Source: Candidatus Fermentibacter sp.
Lineage (GTDB): Bacteria; Fermentibacterota; Fermentibacteria; Fermentibacterales; Fermentibacteraceae
Reading direction: 5' to 3'
Assembly (NCBI GenBank): GCA_030373045.1
Contig: JAUCPW010000065.1
Span: 1 to 64,000 of the forward strand
DNA length: 64,000 bases
A program made the position numbers and the translations under genes. The notes beneath the pieces are model-generated. The model was not told where the DNA came from, ran no database searches, and worked only from the letters and a program-made list of their open reading frames with translations. Shown here piece after piece: positions 8,083-19,200 of this stretch; position 1 is the stretch's first letter; the number at the start of each line of letters is the position of its first letter.

Positions 8083-9372
8083 CTAGCGCCTGAGCAGCTC
8101 CGCGACCGGCCTGCCCAGTATCCGGCGGAACGACAGCCAGGCCAGCCCGGTCGAGACCGCAAGCACGAAGACCAGGCCTGCGGCCATGTATGCTGCAGGG
8201 AAGACCGCCAGCGAATCGAGGGCCGACCTGAGCACGGTGGAGAGGGAGAGCAGCGCCTCGCTGACCCCCCAGGCCGTCAGGGCGCCCCCGAGCCCCCCCA
8301 GCACCAGCGAAATCGCCGACATGAAGAGGATCTGGAAGGAGAACACCGCCGCCAGCTTCTCCCAGGGCGTGCCCAGGGCGACGAGCACCCCGATGGCGAA
8401 CCTCCTGCTGCGGATGTCCGACACCAGGGTGTGGACCGCGCTCGTGACTGCCGACACCAGTATGGCGAGGGCGAGGGCCGACAGGGCGGTCGTGACGATG
8501 GCCACCAGCATCTCGGCCTTCTGTGCGATGCCCCTCCGGGTCTCCGCCCGGAGGCCCAGCGCCTCCGCCCTCCTGACGATGGCGGGGACGTCCTCGGCTC
8601 TCGCGGCCGTCACCATCAGAGCGCTGTAGCTCCTCTCCCTCTCGGGGAGGAAGAGCGTGTTCATGCCGTCCACGAACTCGATGGGCACCGCGAGGGCGAA
8701 CAGGGCCAGGTTGTCGGACGTGGCCACGATCCTCGCCCTGACCGTCACGGGCCTGTGCGCCGACCTGGCTATCGAACTGCTGCCCACGGTGACCTCGCAC
8801 TCCAGCCCCACCACTCCCTCCGGGCTGAGCCCCACCAGGTCGTTCGCCTCCGCGAAACCCGCGTTGTAGAGAAGGAGCAGGTTCTCGCTCAGGACGATGG
8901 GCAGGAAGGTGGCGGCGCTGTCGGAGATGTCGTACGACCAGTCGATGCCCTCGAGAACCGAGTCGCCCAGGAACTCCCCCGTCACTCCCTCGATGGTGAT
9001 GTCGGTGTAGTAGGGCCGGCCTCCCAGCAGACCCTCGAGATACGCCGGGACGTGCGCGTATATCTGCGGATCGATCCTCGAGACCTCGGTCAGGGCCGCG
9101 AGCGAGTCGCGCAGGGACTCGGTTATCTCCAGCCCCCCCAGCTCGCTCTGGAAGAAGCCGGCCTGGATGCCCGGGGGCACCACCCTCACCTGCTCCGCCG
9201 GCAGGTCGCGGGACATGAACCTGTCCAGCACCTTGCCGACGCCGAGGCCGATCGAGATGAAGAAGACGAGGAACAGGGCGGCCGTGAACAGCATGACCTG
9301 GCTGAAGAGGTAGTCGCGCCAGTGTCCCCTGTTCCACAGCTTTATGGCGTAGGCGGTCTCCCTCGTCCTCAT
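8083..9372 (-). CDS. FtsX-like ABC transporter permease (LolC/MacB type), 429 aa
   Basis: Inner-membrane permease with the layout of the FtsX/LolCE/MacB superfamily: one transmembrane helix near residues 22-48, a periplasmic domain of about 230 residues, then three helices near 288-315, 340-370 and 390-415. Between helices 2 and 3 lies SDIRSRRFAIGVLVALGTPWEK, the cytoplasmic coupling segment typical of these mechanotransmission proteins, which move lipoproteins or substrates without classic transport through the membrane. ATG at 9370-9372 overlaps the stop of the ATPase gene by four bases. Substrate not predictable; only one permease is seen, so a homodimer is likely. Confidence 0.88.
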   Translation of the reverse strand: MRTRETAYAIKLWNRGHWRDYLFSQVMLFTAALFLVFFISIGLGVGKVLDRFMSRDLPAEQVRVVPPGIQAGFFQSELGGLEITESLRDSLAALTEVSRIDPQIYAHVPAYLEGLLGGRPYYTDITIEGVTGEFLGDSVLEGIDWSYDISDSAATFLPIVLSENLLLLYNAGFAEANDLVGLSPEGVVGLECEVTVGSSSIARSAHRPVTVRARIVATSDNLALFALAVPIEFVDGMNTLFLPERERSYSALMVTAARAEDVPAIVRRAEALGLRAETRRGIAQKAEMLVAIVTTALSALALAILVSAVTSAVHTLVSDIRSRRFAIGVLVALGTPWEKLAAVFSFQILFMSAISLVLGGLGGALTAWGVSEALLSLSTVLRSALDSLAVFPAAYMAAGLVFVLAVSTGLAWLSFRRILGRPVAELLRR

Positions 9373-10070
9373 GGCGCGCTCCCCCCTTCGGGAGGAACGT
9401 TCCTCTCAGCCGGGCGGAGGCGGCCTTCCCTGAGCTCGAGGACCCTGTCGGCGCGGGAAAGGACGGCATGGGAGTGGACCACCGCTATCAGGGTGAATCC
9501 CTGCTTCCTCCTGAGGCCGTCGAGCATGTCGAAGAGGATGTTCTCGTTGTCGTCGTCGAGGCTCGCGCTGGGTTCGTCGGCGAGCAGCACGCCGGGCCGG
9601 TTCACGAGGCCCCGCGCCACGGCCACCCTCTGGCGCTCGCCCCGCGAGAGCATCGCTGTCGGGGTCGAGTCGATGCGCACCCCGAGCTGGTCCATGACGT
9701 CGATCGCGCTGTTGCGTGCCGATTCGGCGTCCCTGCCCGAGAAGACCGCAGGCAGGATGGCGTTCTCGAGGGCCGTCAGCTCGGGCAGGAGATGGAAGTC
9801 CTGGAAGACGTACCCGAGGACGTCGCGCCTCATCGAGGCCAGCCCGGCCGGAGTGGCGGACTTCACTTCCCTGCCGTCCAGCTCCAGCCTGCCCTCGAAT
9901 TCGAGGTCGTGCGTCCCCAGGATGCCGAGGAGAGTGCTCTTCCCCGTGCCGCTGCGGCCTATGATGCCCAGGAACTCGCCCGGGGAGGCTTCCAGGTCGA
10001 GCCCGTCGAGCACGCGCAGGCTCCCGAACGACCTCCCCACGCCTTCAGCCTTCAGGATCGCCCCGCTCAC
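9369..10070 (-). CDS. ABC transporter ATP-binding protein (LolD/MacB type), 233 aa
   Basis: ATPase partner of the downstream FtsX-like permease. Visible motifs: Walker A GRSGTGKST (residues 38-46), Q-loop Gln90 in GYVFQDFHLLPELTALENA, signature LSRGERQ (141-147), Walker B VLLADEP (161-167) and the switch His199 in VVHSH. Short length with the LLPELTALEN segment is typical of the LolD/FtsE/MacB group. The start chosen is GTG at 10068-10070 because it overlaps the TGA of the upstream lipoprotein gene (GTGA) and gives the usual family N-terminus. Confidence 0.92.
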   Translation of the reverse strand: MSGAILKAEGVGRSFGSLRVLDGLDLEASPGEFLGIIGRSGTGKSTLLGILGTHDLEFEGRLELDGREVKSATPAGLASMRRDVLGYVFQDFHLLPELTALENAILPAVFSGRDAESARNSAIDVMDQLGVRIDSTPTAMLSRGERQRVAVARGLVNRPGVLLADEPSASLDDDNENILFDMLDGLRRKQGFTLIAVVHSHAVLSRADRVLELREGRLRPAERNVPPEGGSAP

Positions 10071-10888
10071 AGGTAACCTCCCGCCATCAGCAGGAGACGC
10101 AGTGACGAGAGCATCTCGCCGGGGGTGAAGCCCGAATCCTCTATCTCCAGGCGGGCCCTCGACACCTTGCCGTCCTGCCTCACGACCCTGGCCTCGACGC
10201 CTATGAAGCCCCCGAAGGACACGTCGAGCCTGGCCGCGGTGGGCTGGACGAGCGATAGGAACTCCTCGACGTCGTCCCACCCGTCCACCCAGCTCTCGAT
10301 CGGCGCCACCCTGAGGAACGATATGAGCCCGGGCGGGACGAAGAGGGACAGGTCGCCGCCGTCGCCGGCTATCCGTGCCACGGAGGAGTCGGCGCCCAGG
10401 CTCCTCGACGGCTCCAGGCCCAGCCAAGCGGTCATCACCGACTGCGGCGACGGGCCCAGGTAGAGACACGACCATCCGTCCCGCTCCGAAACGGCCCCGA
10501 GCACCGCGCCGGTGGCGGATAGGAGATCGGATCTGTCCGCGAGGCTGTCAGTGGTGAACTCCATGTATCTGGAGGCCAGGACGAGCATCGAGTCGACGCC
10601 AACATCCCTCGACAGCAGGAGGATCTGGGGTTCGAGGTTGGTCAGGTTGATGCCCGAGACGGTGATGCCGAGCGGTCCGCGGTCGATGAGCTCCCTCAGC
10701 AGCCCGGGATCGACGGGCAGGACCCCCTCCGGGAGGTACGCCCACAGCTCGGGCGGCAGGGGCGACTCCACGTGGATGTGGGCCAGCGAGGTCGAAGGGA
10801 CCATTTCGAGTTCCTGCCCCAGGGTCCGCCCGCCGCAGCCGGCCAGCAGGCAGACGGCGGACGCCGCGAGATACCTCCGGTCGATCAT
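10067..10888 (-). CDS. Putative lipoprotein, 273 aa, first gene of ABC operon
   Basis: The N-terminus MIDRRYLAASAVCLLAGC is a clear lipoprotein signal with lipobox LLAGC, so the mature protein is lipid-anchored in the envelope. The remainder has no motif I recognise; segments such as VLASRYMEFTTDSLADRSDLL and VARIAGDGGDLSLFVPP suggest a compact alpha/beta periplasmic domain. It is the first gene of a tight minus-strand unit with an ABC ATPase and an FtsX-type permease (overlaps of four bases each), so it may be the periplasmic partner or a substrate of that machine. The ATG is preceded by GGTGGAG. Confidence 0.75.
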   Translation of the reverse strand: MIDRRYLAASAVCLLAGCGGRTLGQELEMVPSTSLAHIHVESPLPPELWAYLPEGVLPVDPGLLRELIDRGPLGITVSGINLTNLEPQILLLSRDVGVDSMLVLASRYMEFTTDSLADRSDLLSATGAVLGAVSERDGWSCLYLGPSPQSVMTAWLGLEPSRSLGADSSVARIAGDGGDLSLFVPPGLISFLRVAPIESWVDGWDDVEEFLSLVQPTAARLDVSFGGFIGVEARVVRQDGKVSRARLEIEDSGFTPGEMLSSLRLLLMAGGYL

Positions 10889-11128
10889 CTCCACCGCCTT
10901 TCGCAGAGGCGAATATACAGCCCGGCCGCGCCGCAGGGATGGTCGGGAGCGCTGCCGGGTCGAGAGAGTCAAGGGAGCTGGAAGCGTTCCCGGGGGGGCG
11001 GGGGGGATGCAGGGATTGACCGCGGGGTGAGCGGCGGTTACGTTCCATCCGCCGGGGGTGACCGCCCCCCGGTGCGATCCATTGTGTCCAAGGGCTCCCG
11101 GGGGGGCAGAGGCCGGTTCCTGCCGGCA
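10889..11128. other. Divergent intergenic spacer, no gene seen
   Basis: This gap separates the minus-strand lipoprotein gene from the tRNA-tuf cluster. It holds a TATATT box on the minus strand (10912-10917) that may serve the lipoprotein gene, a run of G7-C-G7 at 10992-11006, and a GC-only hairpin CCGGGGG/CCCCCGG at 11052-11072. Open frames across it lack supporting features. Confidence 0.4.
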
Positions 11129-11157
11129 TTGACGGCGTTCCCCGGGACGCATATGTA
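11129..11157 (+). promoter_or_regulatory. Candidate sigma-70-type promoter for the tRNA-tuf cluster
   Basis: TTGACG at 11129-11134 is followed after 17 bp by TATGTA at 11152-11157. Transcription would begin just before the first tRNA at 11171. The -35 box matches five of six consensus bases, the -10 box only weakly. Confidence 0.5.
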
Positions 11158-11170
11158 TCGCTTTCGCGTC

Positions 11171-11246
11171 GCTGGCGTAGCTCAATCGGCAGAGCAGCGG
11201 ATTTGTAATCCGCAGGTTATGGGTTCAACTCCCTTCGCCAGCTCCA
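11171..11246 (+). tRNA. tRNA-Thr (anticodon TGT)
   Basis: Seven-base acceptor stem GCTGGCG/CGCCAGC, D-arm with AGCTCAA-type sequence, anticodon loop TTTGTAA giving TGT, T-loop GGTTCAACT, discriminator T and encoded CCA. First of four tRNAs ahead of tuf. Confidence 0.96.
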
Positions 11247-11261
11247 GATCAGGTGACTCGT

Positions 11262-11348
11262 GGCGAGGTTCCCGAGCGGTCAAAGGGGGCAGACTGTAAA
11301 TCTGTTGGCTCAACGCCTTCGGTGGTTCGAATCCACCCCTCGCCACCA
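11262..11348 (+). tRNA. tRNA-Tyr (anticodon GTA)
   Basis: Acceptor stem GGCGAGG/CCTCGCC with discriminator A and encoded CCA. The anticodon loop CTGTAAA gives GTA, and the long variable arm of a class II tRNA is present, as expected for bacterial tRNA-Tyr. Confidence 0.96.
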
Positions 11349-11359
11349 CCCGTTTCGGA

Positions 11360-11436
11360 GCGGGAATAGCTCAGCTGGCTAGAGCATCAGCCTTCCAAGC
11401 TGAGGGTCGCGGGTTCGAATCCCGTTTCCCGCTCCA
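11360..11436 (+). tRNA. tRNA-Gly (anticodon TCC)
   Basis: Acceptor stem GCGGGAA/TTCCCGC, anticodon loop CTTCCAA giving TCC, T-loop GGTTCGAAT, discriminator T and encoded CCA. Confidence 0.96.
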
Positions 11437-11469
11437 CGGGGGGTCCCGGTAGCTTCGTATGAATCGGAC

Positions 11470-11545
<76 letters not shown>

Positions 11546-11592
11546 CGGGCTTGGCGGAACTGCACTGCACTGCTGAACGGAGGATCAGAGGA

Positions 11593-12786
<1,194 letters not shown>

Positions 12787-12793
12787 GGAAGAA

Positions 12794-12943
12794 GTGAGAG
12801 TCATAATCACACTGGCCTGCCAGGACTGCAAGAGGCGCAACTACTCCACCACCAAGGACAAGCGCAAGCATCCCGACAGGATGGAGACGAGCAAGTACTG
12901 CAGGTTCTGCCGGAAGCACACGACTCACCGGGAGAGCAAATAG
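12794..12943 (+). CDS. rpmG: 50S ribosomal protein L33, 49 aa
   Basis: Small large-subunit protein read from GTG at 12794, giving [19 protein letters not shown]... and ending at TAG 12941. It has the zinc-type four-cysteine set: Cys9, Cys12, Cys36 and Cys39. Full length for L33 (about 50 residues). It lies between tuf and tRNA-Trp, a common arrangement outside the Proteobacteria. It is too short for simple ORF cut-offs and easily missed. Confidence 0.95.
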   Translation: MRVIITLACQDCKRRNYSTTKDKRKHPDRMETSKYCRFCRKHTTHRESK

Positions 12944-12962
12944 GACCGTGGGCAAGGGCTGC

Positions 12963-13038
12963 AGGGCAGTAGCACAATTGGCAGTGCACCGGACTCCAAA
13001 TCCGGCGGTTGAGGGTTCGAGTCCTTCCTGCCCTGCCA
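12963..13038 (+). tRNA. tRNA-Trp (anticodon CCA)
   Basis: Acceptor stem AGGGCAG/CTGCCCT, anticodon loop CTCCAAA giving CCA, T-loop GGTTCGAGT, discriminator G and encoded CCA. Lies between rpmG and secE. Confidence 0.96.
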
Positions 13039-13065
13039 GCAGCCGAGAGATACCCGGAGGAAGCG

Positions 13066-13299
13066 ATGACTGAGAAGGCCTCGATCGGGAGCTTCTTTGC
13101 AAGGATCTGGCGCAGCGTCGTCGACTTCATCCTCGAGGTCAAGGCCGAGATGATGAAGGTCGCCTGGCCGTCGCGGCAGGAGATCGTCGCATCCACGTGG
13201 GTCGTGATCTTCGCAGTCGCGATCGTCTCGGCGTGGATCTTCGTGGCTGACCGCGCCAGCAGCATTCTCATGACCGCCCTTCGCAGCGCGCTGAGCTGA
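13066..13299 (+). CDS. secE: Preprotein translocase subunit SecE, 77 aa
   Basis: Small membrane subunit that clamps SecY in the protein-export channel. The amphipathic segment VKAEMMKVAWPSRQEI (about residues 25-40) is the SecE signature, followed by a single transmembrane helix (about 44-63). Single-helix form of normal length for non-enteric bacteria. ATG at 13066 has CCCGGAGGAAGCG upstream. It precedes nusG as in most bacteria. Confidence 0.95.
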   Translation: MTEKASIGSFFARIWRSVVDFILEVKAEMMKVAWPSRQEIVASTWVVIFAVAIVSAWIFVADRASSILMTALRSALS

Positions 13300-13325
13300 C
13301 GGGCGGGGTTGGGCACCGGTCTCTT

Positions 13326-13895
13326 ATGACTGACGGGGTTGTGGCTGCAGAGGAAGGCCGGAACGCGAATCTGAAGTGGTTCGTGGTCCACGTGTTCTCC
13401 GGGTACGAACTGAGGGTGAAGAAGTGGCTGGAAGGCCCTCTGGCCCTCAAGTTCCCCGGCAGGGTGGGCAAGAGCATGATCCCCGTCGAGGAGGTCACGC
13501 TCACCCGCGGTGCCAAGAGGACCACGAGGGAGAAGAGGCTCTATCCCGGATACGTCTTCGTCGAGCTCGAACTGAACGACGAGATGGTCCTGGACATACG
13601 CTCCATGATGAACGTGAGCGGGTTCCCGCCCATGAACCGGAGCTATCCCCAGCCTCTCTCCGACGAGGAGATGAAGAGGATCATCGGCCAGGCCGACGGC
13701 AGGGAGACCCACAGGGTGGTCAGGGTGCCCTTCTCGGTCGGCCAGACGGTGCGTGTCGTCGACGGCCCGTTCAACAACTTCTCGGGCGTAGTGGAATCCA
13801 TCAACCCGGAACGGGGACGGGTCCGGGTCATCTTCACGATCTTTGGCCGCAAGGCGCCGGTCGAGCTGGACTTCGCGCAGGTCAAGCTCGTCTGA
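13326..13895 (+). CDS. nusG: Transcription termination/antitermination protein NusG, 189 aa
   Basis: Binds the RNA polymerase clamp and couples transcription to translation and Rho. The NGN domain starts after a ~15-residue leader with KWFVVHVFSGYELRVKKWLE; the C-terminal KOW domain is visible as VRVVDGPFNNFSGVVESINPERGRVRV. Length is normal. No strong ribosome-binding site precedes the ATG, so translation may be coupled to secE (26-base gap). Confidence 0.96.
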   Translation: MTDGVVAAEEGRNANLKWFVVHVFSGYELRVKKWLEGPLALKFPGRVGKSMIPVEEVTLTRGAKRTTREKRLYPGYVFVELELNDEMVLDIRSMMNVSGFPPMNRSYPQPLSDEEMKRIIGQADGRETHRVVRVPFSVGQTVRVVDGPFNNFSGVVESINPERGRVRVIFTIFGRKAPVELDFAQVKLV

Positions 13896-13978
13896 CGGGG
13901 CCGACCGTCCCGCATCCCGGCAGGTAACCCGCCAGCGCCGCAACAGGGGAGGCGCGGAGGCGGCAGAGAGGAGTCCGA

Positions 13979-14404
13979 ATGGCAAAGAAGATCCTGGGCG
14001 TGGTGAAGCTGCAGCTGCCCGCGGGACAGGCCACACCGGCACCGCCGGTCGGGCCTTCGCTGGGTCAGTACGGCATAAACCTGCCCGGGTTCTGCAAGGA
14101 CTTTAATGCCCGCACCCAGGGGCAGGAGGGCCTTGTGTTCCCGGCAGTCGTCACCGTTTATGCCGACCGGAGCTTTACTTTCGAGCTCAAGTCGCCCCCG
14201 GCTGCAGTTCTGCTGAAGCGCGCGGCAGGACTCGCCAAGGGATCGGGCGAGCCCAACCGCCAGAAGGTCGGGACCGTCACGATGGACCAGGTCCGCGAGA
14301 TAGCCCGCACCAAGATGGCCGACCTCAACGCAGCTTCGCTCGAGGCGGCAGTGATGATGGTCAGGGGCACCGCGAGGAGCATGGGGCTGGAGGTGACCGA
14401 CTGA
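13979..14404 (+). CDS. rplK: 50S ribosomal protein L11, 141 aa
   Basis: Forms the GTPase-associated stalk base on 23S rRNA. Opening [30 protein letters not shown] is the L11 signature, with the Pro-rich hinge that thiopeptide drugs contact; the C-terminal RNA-binding domain runs from about residue 75. GAGAGGAGTCCGA precedes the ATG. Its TGA overlaps the rplA ATG by one base (TGATG), so L11 and L1 are coupled as in the usual L11 operon. Confidence 0.97.
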   Translation: MAKKILGVVKLQLPAGQATPAPPVGPSLGQYGINLPGFCKDFNARTQGQEGLVFPAVVTVYADRSFTFELKSPPAAVLLKRAAGLAKGSGEPNRQKVGTVTMDQVREIARTKMADLNAASLEAAVMMVRGTARSMGLEVTD

Positions 14405-15108
14405 TGGCAGGCGCGAGCAGGCGTTTCGCAGAGGCCCTGAGCCAGGTCGACCGCACCATCCAGTATTCCCTCGAGGATGCGCTGGGCCTCGTGAAGAAGC
14501 TGGCCACGGCCAAGTTCGACGAGACCGTCGAGATGGCCATCGGCCTGGGCATCGACCCGAAGTACAGCGATCAGATGGTCCGCGGGACCTGCGTGCTCCC
14601 CCACGGAACGGGCAGGACCGTGAAGGTCCTGGTGTTCGCCAGGGGCGAGAAGGCCGAGGAGGCCAGGGCCGCGGGAGCCGATCACGTCGGCGAGGACGAT
14701 CTGGCGGACAGGATAATGCAGGGCTGGATCGACTTCCAGGTCGTGATAGCCACCCCGGACATGATGAAGGTTGTGGGCAAGCTGGGGAAGGTGCTGGGCC
14801 CCAGGGGCCTCATGCCCAACCCCAAGACAGGCACCGTCACGACAGAGATCGGTGAGGCCGTAAGGGAGTCCAAGGGCGGCAAGATCACGTTCCGCACCGA
14901 CAAGCAGGGCAACGTGAACGCCCCCATCGGAAAGGCCAGCTTCGACCAGAAGGCCCTGGAGGAGAATGCGGTGATGTTCCTCGAGAAGATCATGCAGCTC
15001 CGCCCCTCCGGAGCCAAGGGTCGCTATCTGATGTCCGTCAGCGTCTCATCGACGATGGGACCCGGTGTTCACATGGACGTCAACGACGTCCGGGCGCACC
15101 TGCGCTAG
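14404..15108 (+). CDS. rplA: 50S ribosomal protein L1, 234 aa
   Basis: L1-stalk protein, often the translational repressor of its own operon. Signature [15 protein letters not shown] lies near residues 133-147, with [22 protein letters not shown] in the mobile domain. Normal length. Coupled to rplK through TGATG. The 83-nt nusG-rplK gap upstream is where an L1-binding mRNA site would be expected, but I did not find a convincing one. Confidence 0.97.
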   Translation: MAGASRRFAEALSQVDRTIQYSLEDALGLVKKLATAKFDETVEMAIGLGIDPKYSDQMVRGTCVLPHGTGRTVKVLVFARGEKAEEARAAGADHVGEDDLADRIMQGWIDFQVVIATPDMMKVVGKLGKVLGPRGLMPNPKTGTVTTEIGEAVRESKGGKITFRTDKQGNVNAPIGKASFDQKALEENAVMFLEKIMQLRPSGAKGRYLMSVSVSSTMGPGVHMDVNDVRAHLR

Positions 15109-15125
15109 GCGGAAGGCGGCGGACG

Positions 15126-15662
15126 GTGAGCATCACGAGAGAACGCAAGGAGCAGGTCCTGGGCGACCTGTCCAGGGATCTCAGGGGCGGCGGTTCGATA
15201 GTTCTCACTGACTTCACAGGCATAGACGTGGCCGGGATGACCAGCCTGAGGAACGAGCTCAGGTCGTCGGGCGTCAGGTTCATGGTCGTGAAGAACACGA
15301 TACTCCGCAAGGTATTCGACAGCATGGAAGTGGGGAGCGATCCGGTGGTCTCCCTGGCACAGGGCCCCACCGCGGTCGCCTGGTCGAGGGACGAGATAAT
15401 CCCCGTCAGGACTCTCAAGAAGTTCTCGAAGGACCATGACGGCAGGCCCGCCATCAAGGGCGGGTACGTCTCCGGCCGCTCCCTGAGCGCCGCCGAGATG
15501 ATGAGCCTGGCGGACCTTCCAGGGCGCGAGGAGCTCCTCGCGAGGCTGCTCGGATCCATGAGCGCGCCTCTGCAGGGTTTTGTGAATGTCACGGGCGGCG
15601 TCCTGCGCAGCTTCCTGAACGCCGTGAACGCGGTGAAGGAAAAGCAGGAGCAGAACCAGTAG
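15126..15662 (+). CDS. rplJ: 50S ribosomal protein L10, 178 aa
   Basis: Stalk base protein that anchors L7/L12 dimers. N-terminal rRNA-binding domain with GGSIVLTDFTGIDVAGMTSLRNELR and VVKNTILRK; C-terminal helix after LLGSMSAPLQGFVNVTGGVLRSFLNAVNAVKEK binds L12. The start is GTG at 15126. Only 17 bases separate it from rplA, so there is no long L10 leader as in E. coli, and autoregulation would need another site. Confidence 0.96.
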   Translation: MSITRERKEQVLGDLSRDLRGGGSIVLTDFTGIDVAGMTSLRNELRSSGVRFMVVKNTILRKVFDSMEVGSDPVVSLAQGPTAVAWSRDEIIPVRTLKKFSKDHDGRPAIKGGYVSGRSLSAAEMMSLADLPGREELLARLLGSMSAPLQGFVNVTGGVLRSFLNAVNAVKEKQEQNQ

Positions 15663-15721
15663 GACCACGTCGGGGCGGGCCCGCGACAAGGGTCCGCGCG
15701 GCTACTTAAGGAGAACGAAAG

Positions 15722-16102
15722 ATGTCCGAAGACAAGAAGGCTCTCATCATCGAGACCATTTCCGGCATGACAGTCCTCGAGCTCGCAGACCTCGTCAAGA
15801 TGATGGAGGAGAAGTTCGGCGTCTCCGCGGCGGCCCCCGTGGCGGCCGTGGCGGCGGCTCCCGCCGCGGCAGCGGCTGCCGTGGAGGAGAAGACCGAGTT
15901 CGACGTCATCCTCGAGGGCTTCGGGGACAAGAAGATCCAGGTCATCAAGGTCCTCCGCGAGGCCACCGGCCTCGGGCTCAAGGAAGCCAAGGACCTCGTA
16001 GACGGCGTGCCCTCCAAGATCAAGGAAGGCGCCGAGAAGGCGGAGGCCGAGAGCCTCAAGAAGCAGCTCGAGGAGGCCGGCGCTACTGTCAAGCTGCAGT
16101 AG
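15722..16102 (+). CDS. rplL: 50S ribosomal protein L7/L12, 126 aa
   Basis: Flexible stalk protein that recruits translation factors. N-terminal dimerisation domain ([30 protein letters not shown]), an Ala/Val-rich hinge (residues ~38-58) and the C-terminal factor-binding domain with [27 protein letters not shown]. Preceded by a strong TTAAGGAGAA ribosome-binding site, consistent with its need for several copies per ribosome. Confidence 0.97.
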   Translation: MSEDKKALIIETISGMTVLELADLVKMMEEKFGVSAAAPVAAVAAAPAAAAAAVEEKTEFDVILEGFGDKKIQVIKVLREATGLGLKEAKDLVDGVPSKIKEGAEKAEAESLKKQLEEAGATVKLQ

Positions 16103-16125
16103 GTGCCGGAGTCCACAGCCCCGCA

Positions 16126-16157
16126 GGCGGGAGAAGGCCATGAGGCCTTCTCTCGCC
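16126..16157 (+). terminator. rplL-rpoB intergenic attenuator-like hairpin
   Basis: A 14-base-pair stem with one G-T wobble (left arm 16126-16139, right arm 16144-16157) closes a four-base ATGA loop; the core GAGAAGGCC/GGCCTTCTC is perfect. It lies 24 bases after the rplL stop and 63 before rpoB. Only a short GTTTGT follows, so partial termination or RNA processing is more likely than full termination, as at the rplL-rpoB attenuator of E. coli. Confidence 0.7.
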
Positions 16158-16220
16158 GTTTGTCCCGGACCGTGTTTGGGGCCCCTTATTTGCTGTAAGA
16201 GCCATCGTTAGGAGAGCCAG

Positions 16221-19200
16221 GTGAACCCTAAGAGACCAGTAAGGGATTACTCGCGCGCGATTCCTGCGATCGAGATGCCGGATCTCCTCGAGATCCAGAA
16301 GAAGTCGTTCGACGTCTTCCTGCAGGCGGACGTCCCTCCGGACGAGCGCCTCCCACAGGGTCTCCACAAGATATTCCTCGACACGTTCCCCATAGAGAGC
16401 TCCACCAAGGAGTTCTCGCTGGAGTACGTCGAGTACACGGTCGGCACGCCCCGCTGGAGCATTCAGGAAGCCCTCGACAAGCACCTCACGTATTCGGCGC
16501 CCCTGAATGCGAAGCTGAGGCTCGTTTTCCGCGGCACCCCCGACGAGAAGAAGGTCTCCAGGATAGTCCAGCAGTCCGTGTTCCACGGCGAGCTGCCCCT
16601 GATGACCGAGACCGGCTCCTTCATAATCAACGGCGCGGAGAGGGTCATCGTGAGCCAGCTCCACCGCAGCCCCGGCGTCTTCTTCGAGGAGAAGACGGTA
16701 CAGCGGGGCCGCAGGGTCTGCAGCGCCCGCGTGATCCCGCAGAGGGGCTCCTGGCTCGACCTGATGCTCGACACGAACGATGTGATCTTCGCCAACATCG
16801 ACAAGCGCCCCAAGAGGATCCCCATCACGATGCTCCTGCGGTCCCTGGGCCTGTCCACCGATTCCGAGATCCTCTGCAGGTTCTATCCAAAAGTAGAGAG
16901 GGATCTCGAAGTCGCCCTGAAGAACCGCAGCAGGGCGGTGGACCTCACTCTCAAGTCCTTCGCCGACGAGATCGTCGATCCCGAAACCGGCGAGATCCTC
17001 GCCAGGGTCGACGAACCGGTCGAGACGATCGAGAAGATCGAGAACCTCGTCGCAAAAGGCATCAAGAAGGCCTCCTTCCTGGAGATCAGGAGCGAGAAGA
17101 CCGACTTCGACGGCATCAGAAAGACGCTGGCCAAGGAGGAGAGCAGCCTCGGAACCGGCCTGGAGAAGAACGAGGACAACGCCACCCTCTGGATCTACGA
17201 GGCCCTGAGGGGCACCGAGGCCCCGTCCCTCGACCACGCCAAGAGCTATCTGCGCTCGATGTTCTTCGACTCCAAGAGGTACAGCCTCAGCGAGGTAGGA
17301 CGCTACAAGCTGAACGAGCGCCTGAACATAGACACCACCATGGACAGGCTGACCCTGTCGGTCGAGGACCTCGTGGCGATCGTCGACAACCTGATCAAGC
17401 TCCGCGAGGGCAAGATAACGGCCGACGACATCGACCACCTCGGCAACCGAAGGGTGAAGACCGTCGGCGAGCTGCTGGGGCAGGAGTTCTCCAAGGGTCT
17501 GAGCCGGATGGCCCGCACGATCCGTGACCGCATGGGCCACCAGGACCGCGACAAGCTCACCCCGACCGAGCTCGTGAACTCCCGCACGCTCTCGAGCGTC
17601 ATCAACACGTTCTTCGGCTCGAGCCAGCTCTCCCAGTTCATGGAGCAGACCAACCCCCTCGCTGAGCTCACCCACAAGCGCCGCACCAGCGCCCTCGGCG
17701 AAGGCGGGCTCACCCGCGAGCGCGCCGGGTTCGACGTCAGGGACGTGCATCACACGCACTACGGCAGGGTGTGTCCCGTCGAGACTCCCGAAGGTCCCAA
17801 CATCGGCCTGATCACGACCCTCGCCGTCTATGCCTCGATCAACAGGTTCGGATTCCTCGAGGCCCCCTACCGCAGGGTCATCAACGGCAGGATCACCAAC
17901 GAAGTCGTGTACCTGTCCGCGGATCGCGAGGACAGGACCACGATTGCCGAAGCCAACACCGCGGTGGACCGGAAGGGCAACCTCACGGGCCCGCTGGTGA
18001 GGGCCAGGCGCGCGGGCAACTTCCCGATGGTGCCGCCTTCCGAAGTCGAGTACATCGATGTCAGCCCGCAGCAGCTGGTGGGCGTCTCCGCCGCTCTCAT
18101 ACCGTTCCTCGAGCACGACGACGCCAACCGGGCCCTCATGGGCTCCAACATGCAGCGCCAGGCCGTTCCTCTGCTCTACACCGAGGCGCCCGTCGTCGGA
18201 ACGGGCCTCGAGGGAAGGGCCGCGAAGGACTCCGGCGCCCTGGTCTCCGCACGCCGTGGCGGCACGGTGACCTATGCGGATTCCGCCATGATCATCGTGC
18301 GCGCCGACAGCGACCCGCTCGACTTCAACCGCTACGACACCTACAGGCTCAAGAAGTTCGTGCGCACGAACCAGGACACCTCCATCAACCAGAAGCCGCT
18401 CGTCCACGAGGGCGAGACCGTCGCAGCGGGCCAGCCCCTGGCCGACGGCATGGCGACGAGCCAGGGCAGGCTGGCGCTCGGCGTAAATGCGATCGTCGCG
18501 CTGTGCCCCTGGAACGGGTACAACTACGAGGATGCCATCGTGGTCAGCGAGAAGCTGATCAAGAAGGACATCTTCACGAGCGTCCACGTGTTCGAGCTGG
18601 AGACCCAGTTCCGCGAGACGAAGCTCGGCCCCGAGGAGCTGACGCGCGAGATCCCCAACGTGGGCGAGGACGCCAAGCGCAACCTCGACGCCGACGGGAT
18701 CATCCGCGTGGGCTCGAGGGTCAAGGCGGACGACTACCTCGTGGGCAAGGTGACGCCCAAGGGCGAACAGGACCAGTCCCCGGAGGAGAGGCTCATCCGC
18801 GCCATCTTCGGCCAGAAGGCCGGAGACGTGAAGGACGTGTCGCTTAAGGCCCCCGCCGGCATGGACGGGGTCGTCATAGACGTGAAGGTCTACGCCAGGC
18901 GCGACAGGTCCGAGAGGGCCAGGCGCGAGCTCGACGAGAAGACGCAGAAGCTCGCCCAGGCTCACGACCTGAGGAAGTCCAAGCTCTGCGAGGAGCGCGA
19001 CGCGATACTCAAGGAGCTCCTGAAGGACCAGAAGGCCGTCGACATGGTCGACACGCTGACCGGCGAGGTCGCGGTGCCCGCCGGCCGGAAGCTCACTGCG
19101 GCCGTGCTCAACAAGGTCAACTTCATGGAGCTCGACTACGGCAGGCAGATCGTCGACAACCTGGAGACGGACGACAAGGCCAGGCAGGTCCTGCGCCGCG

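Noticed and set aside
10992-11006. G7-C-G7 tract as a functional quadruplex or slippage switch
   Set aside because: Only two G-tracts are close together; it is in a spacer with no gene crossing it, so no phase-variation role is supported.
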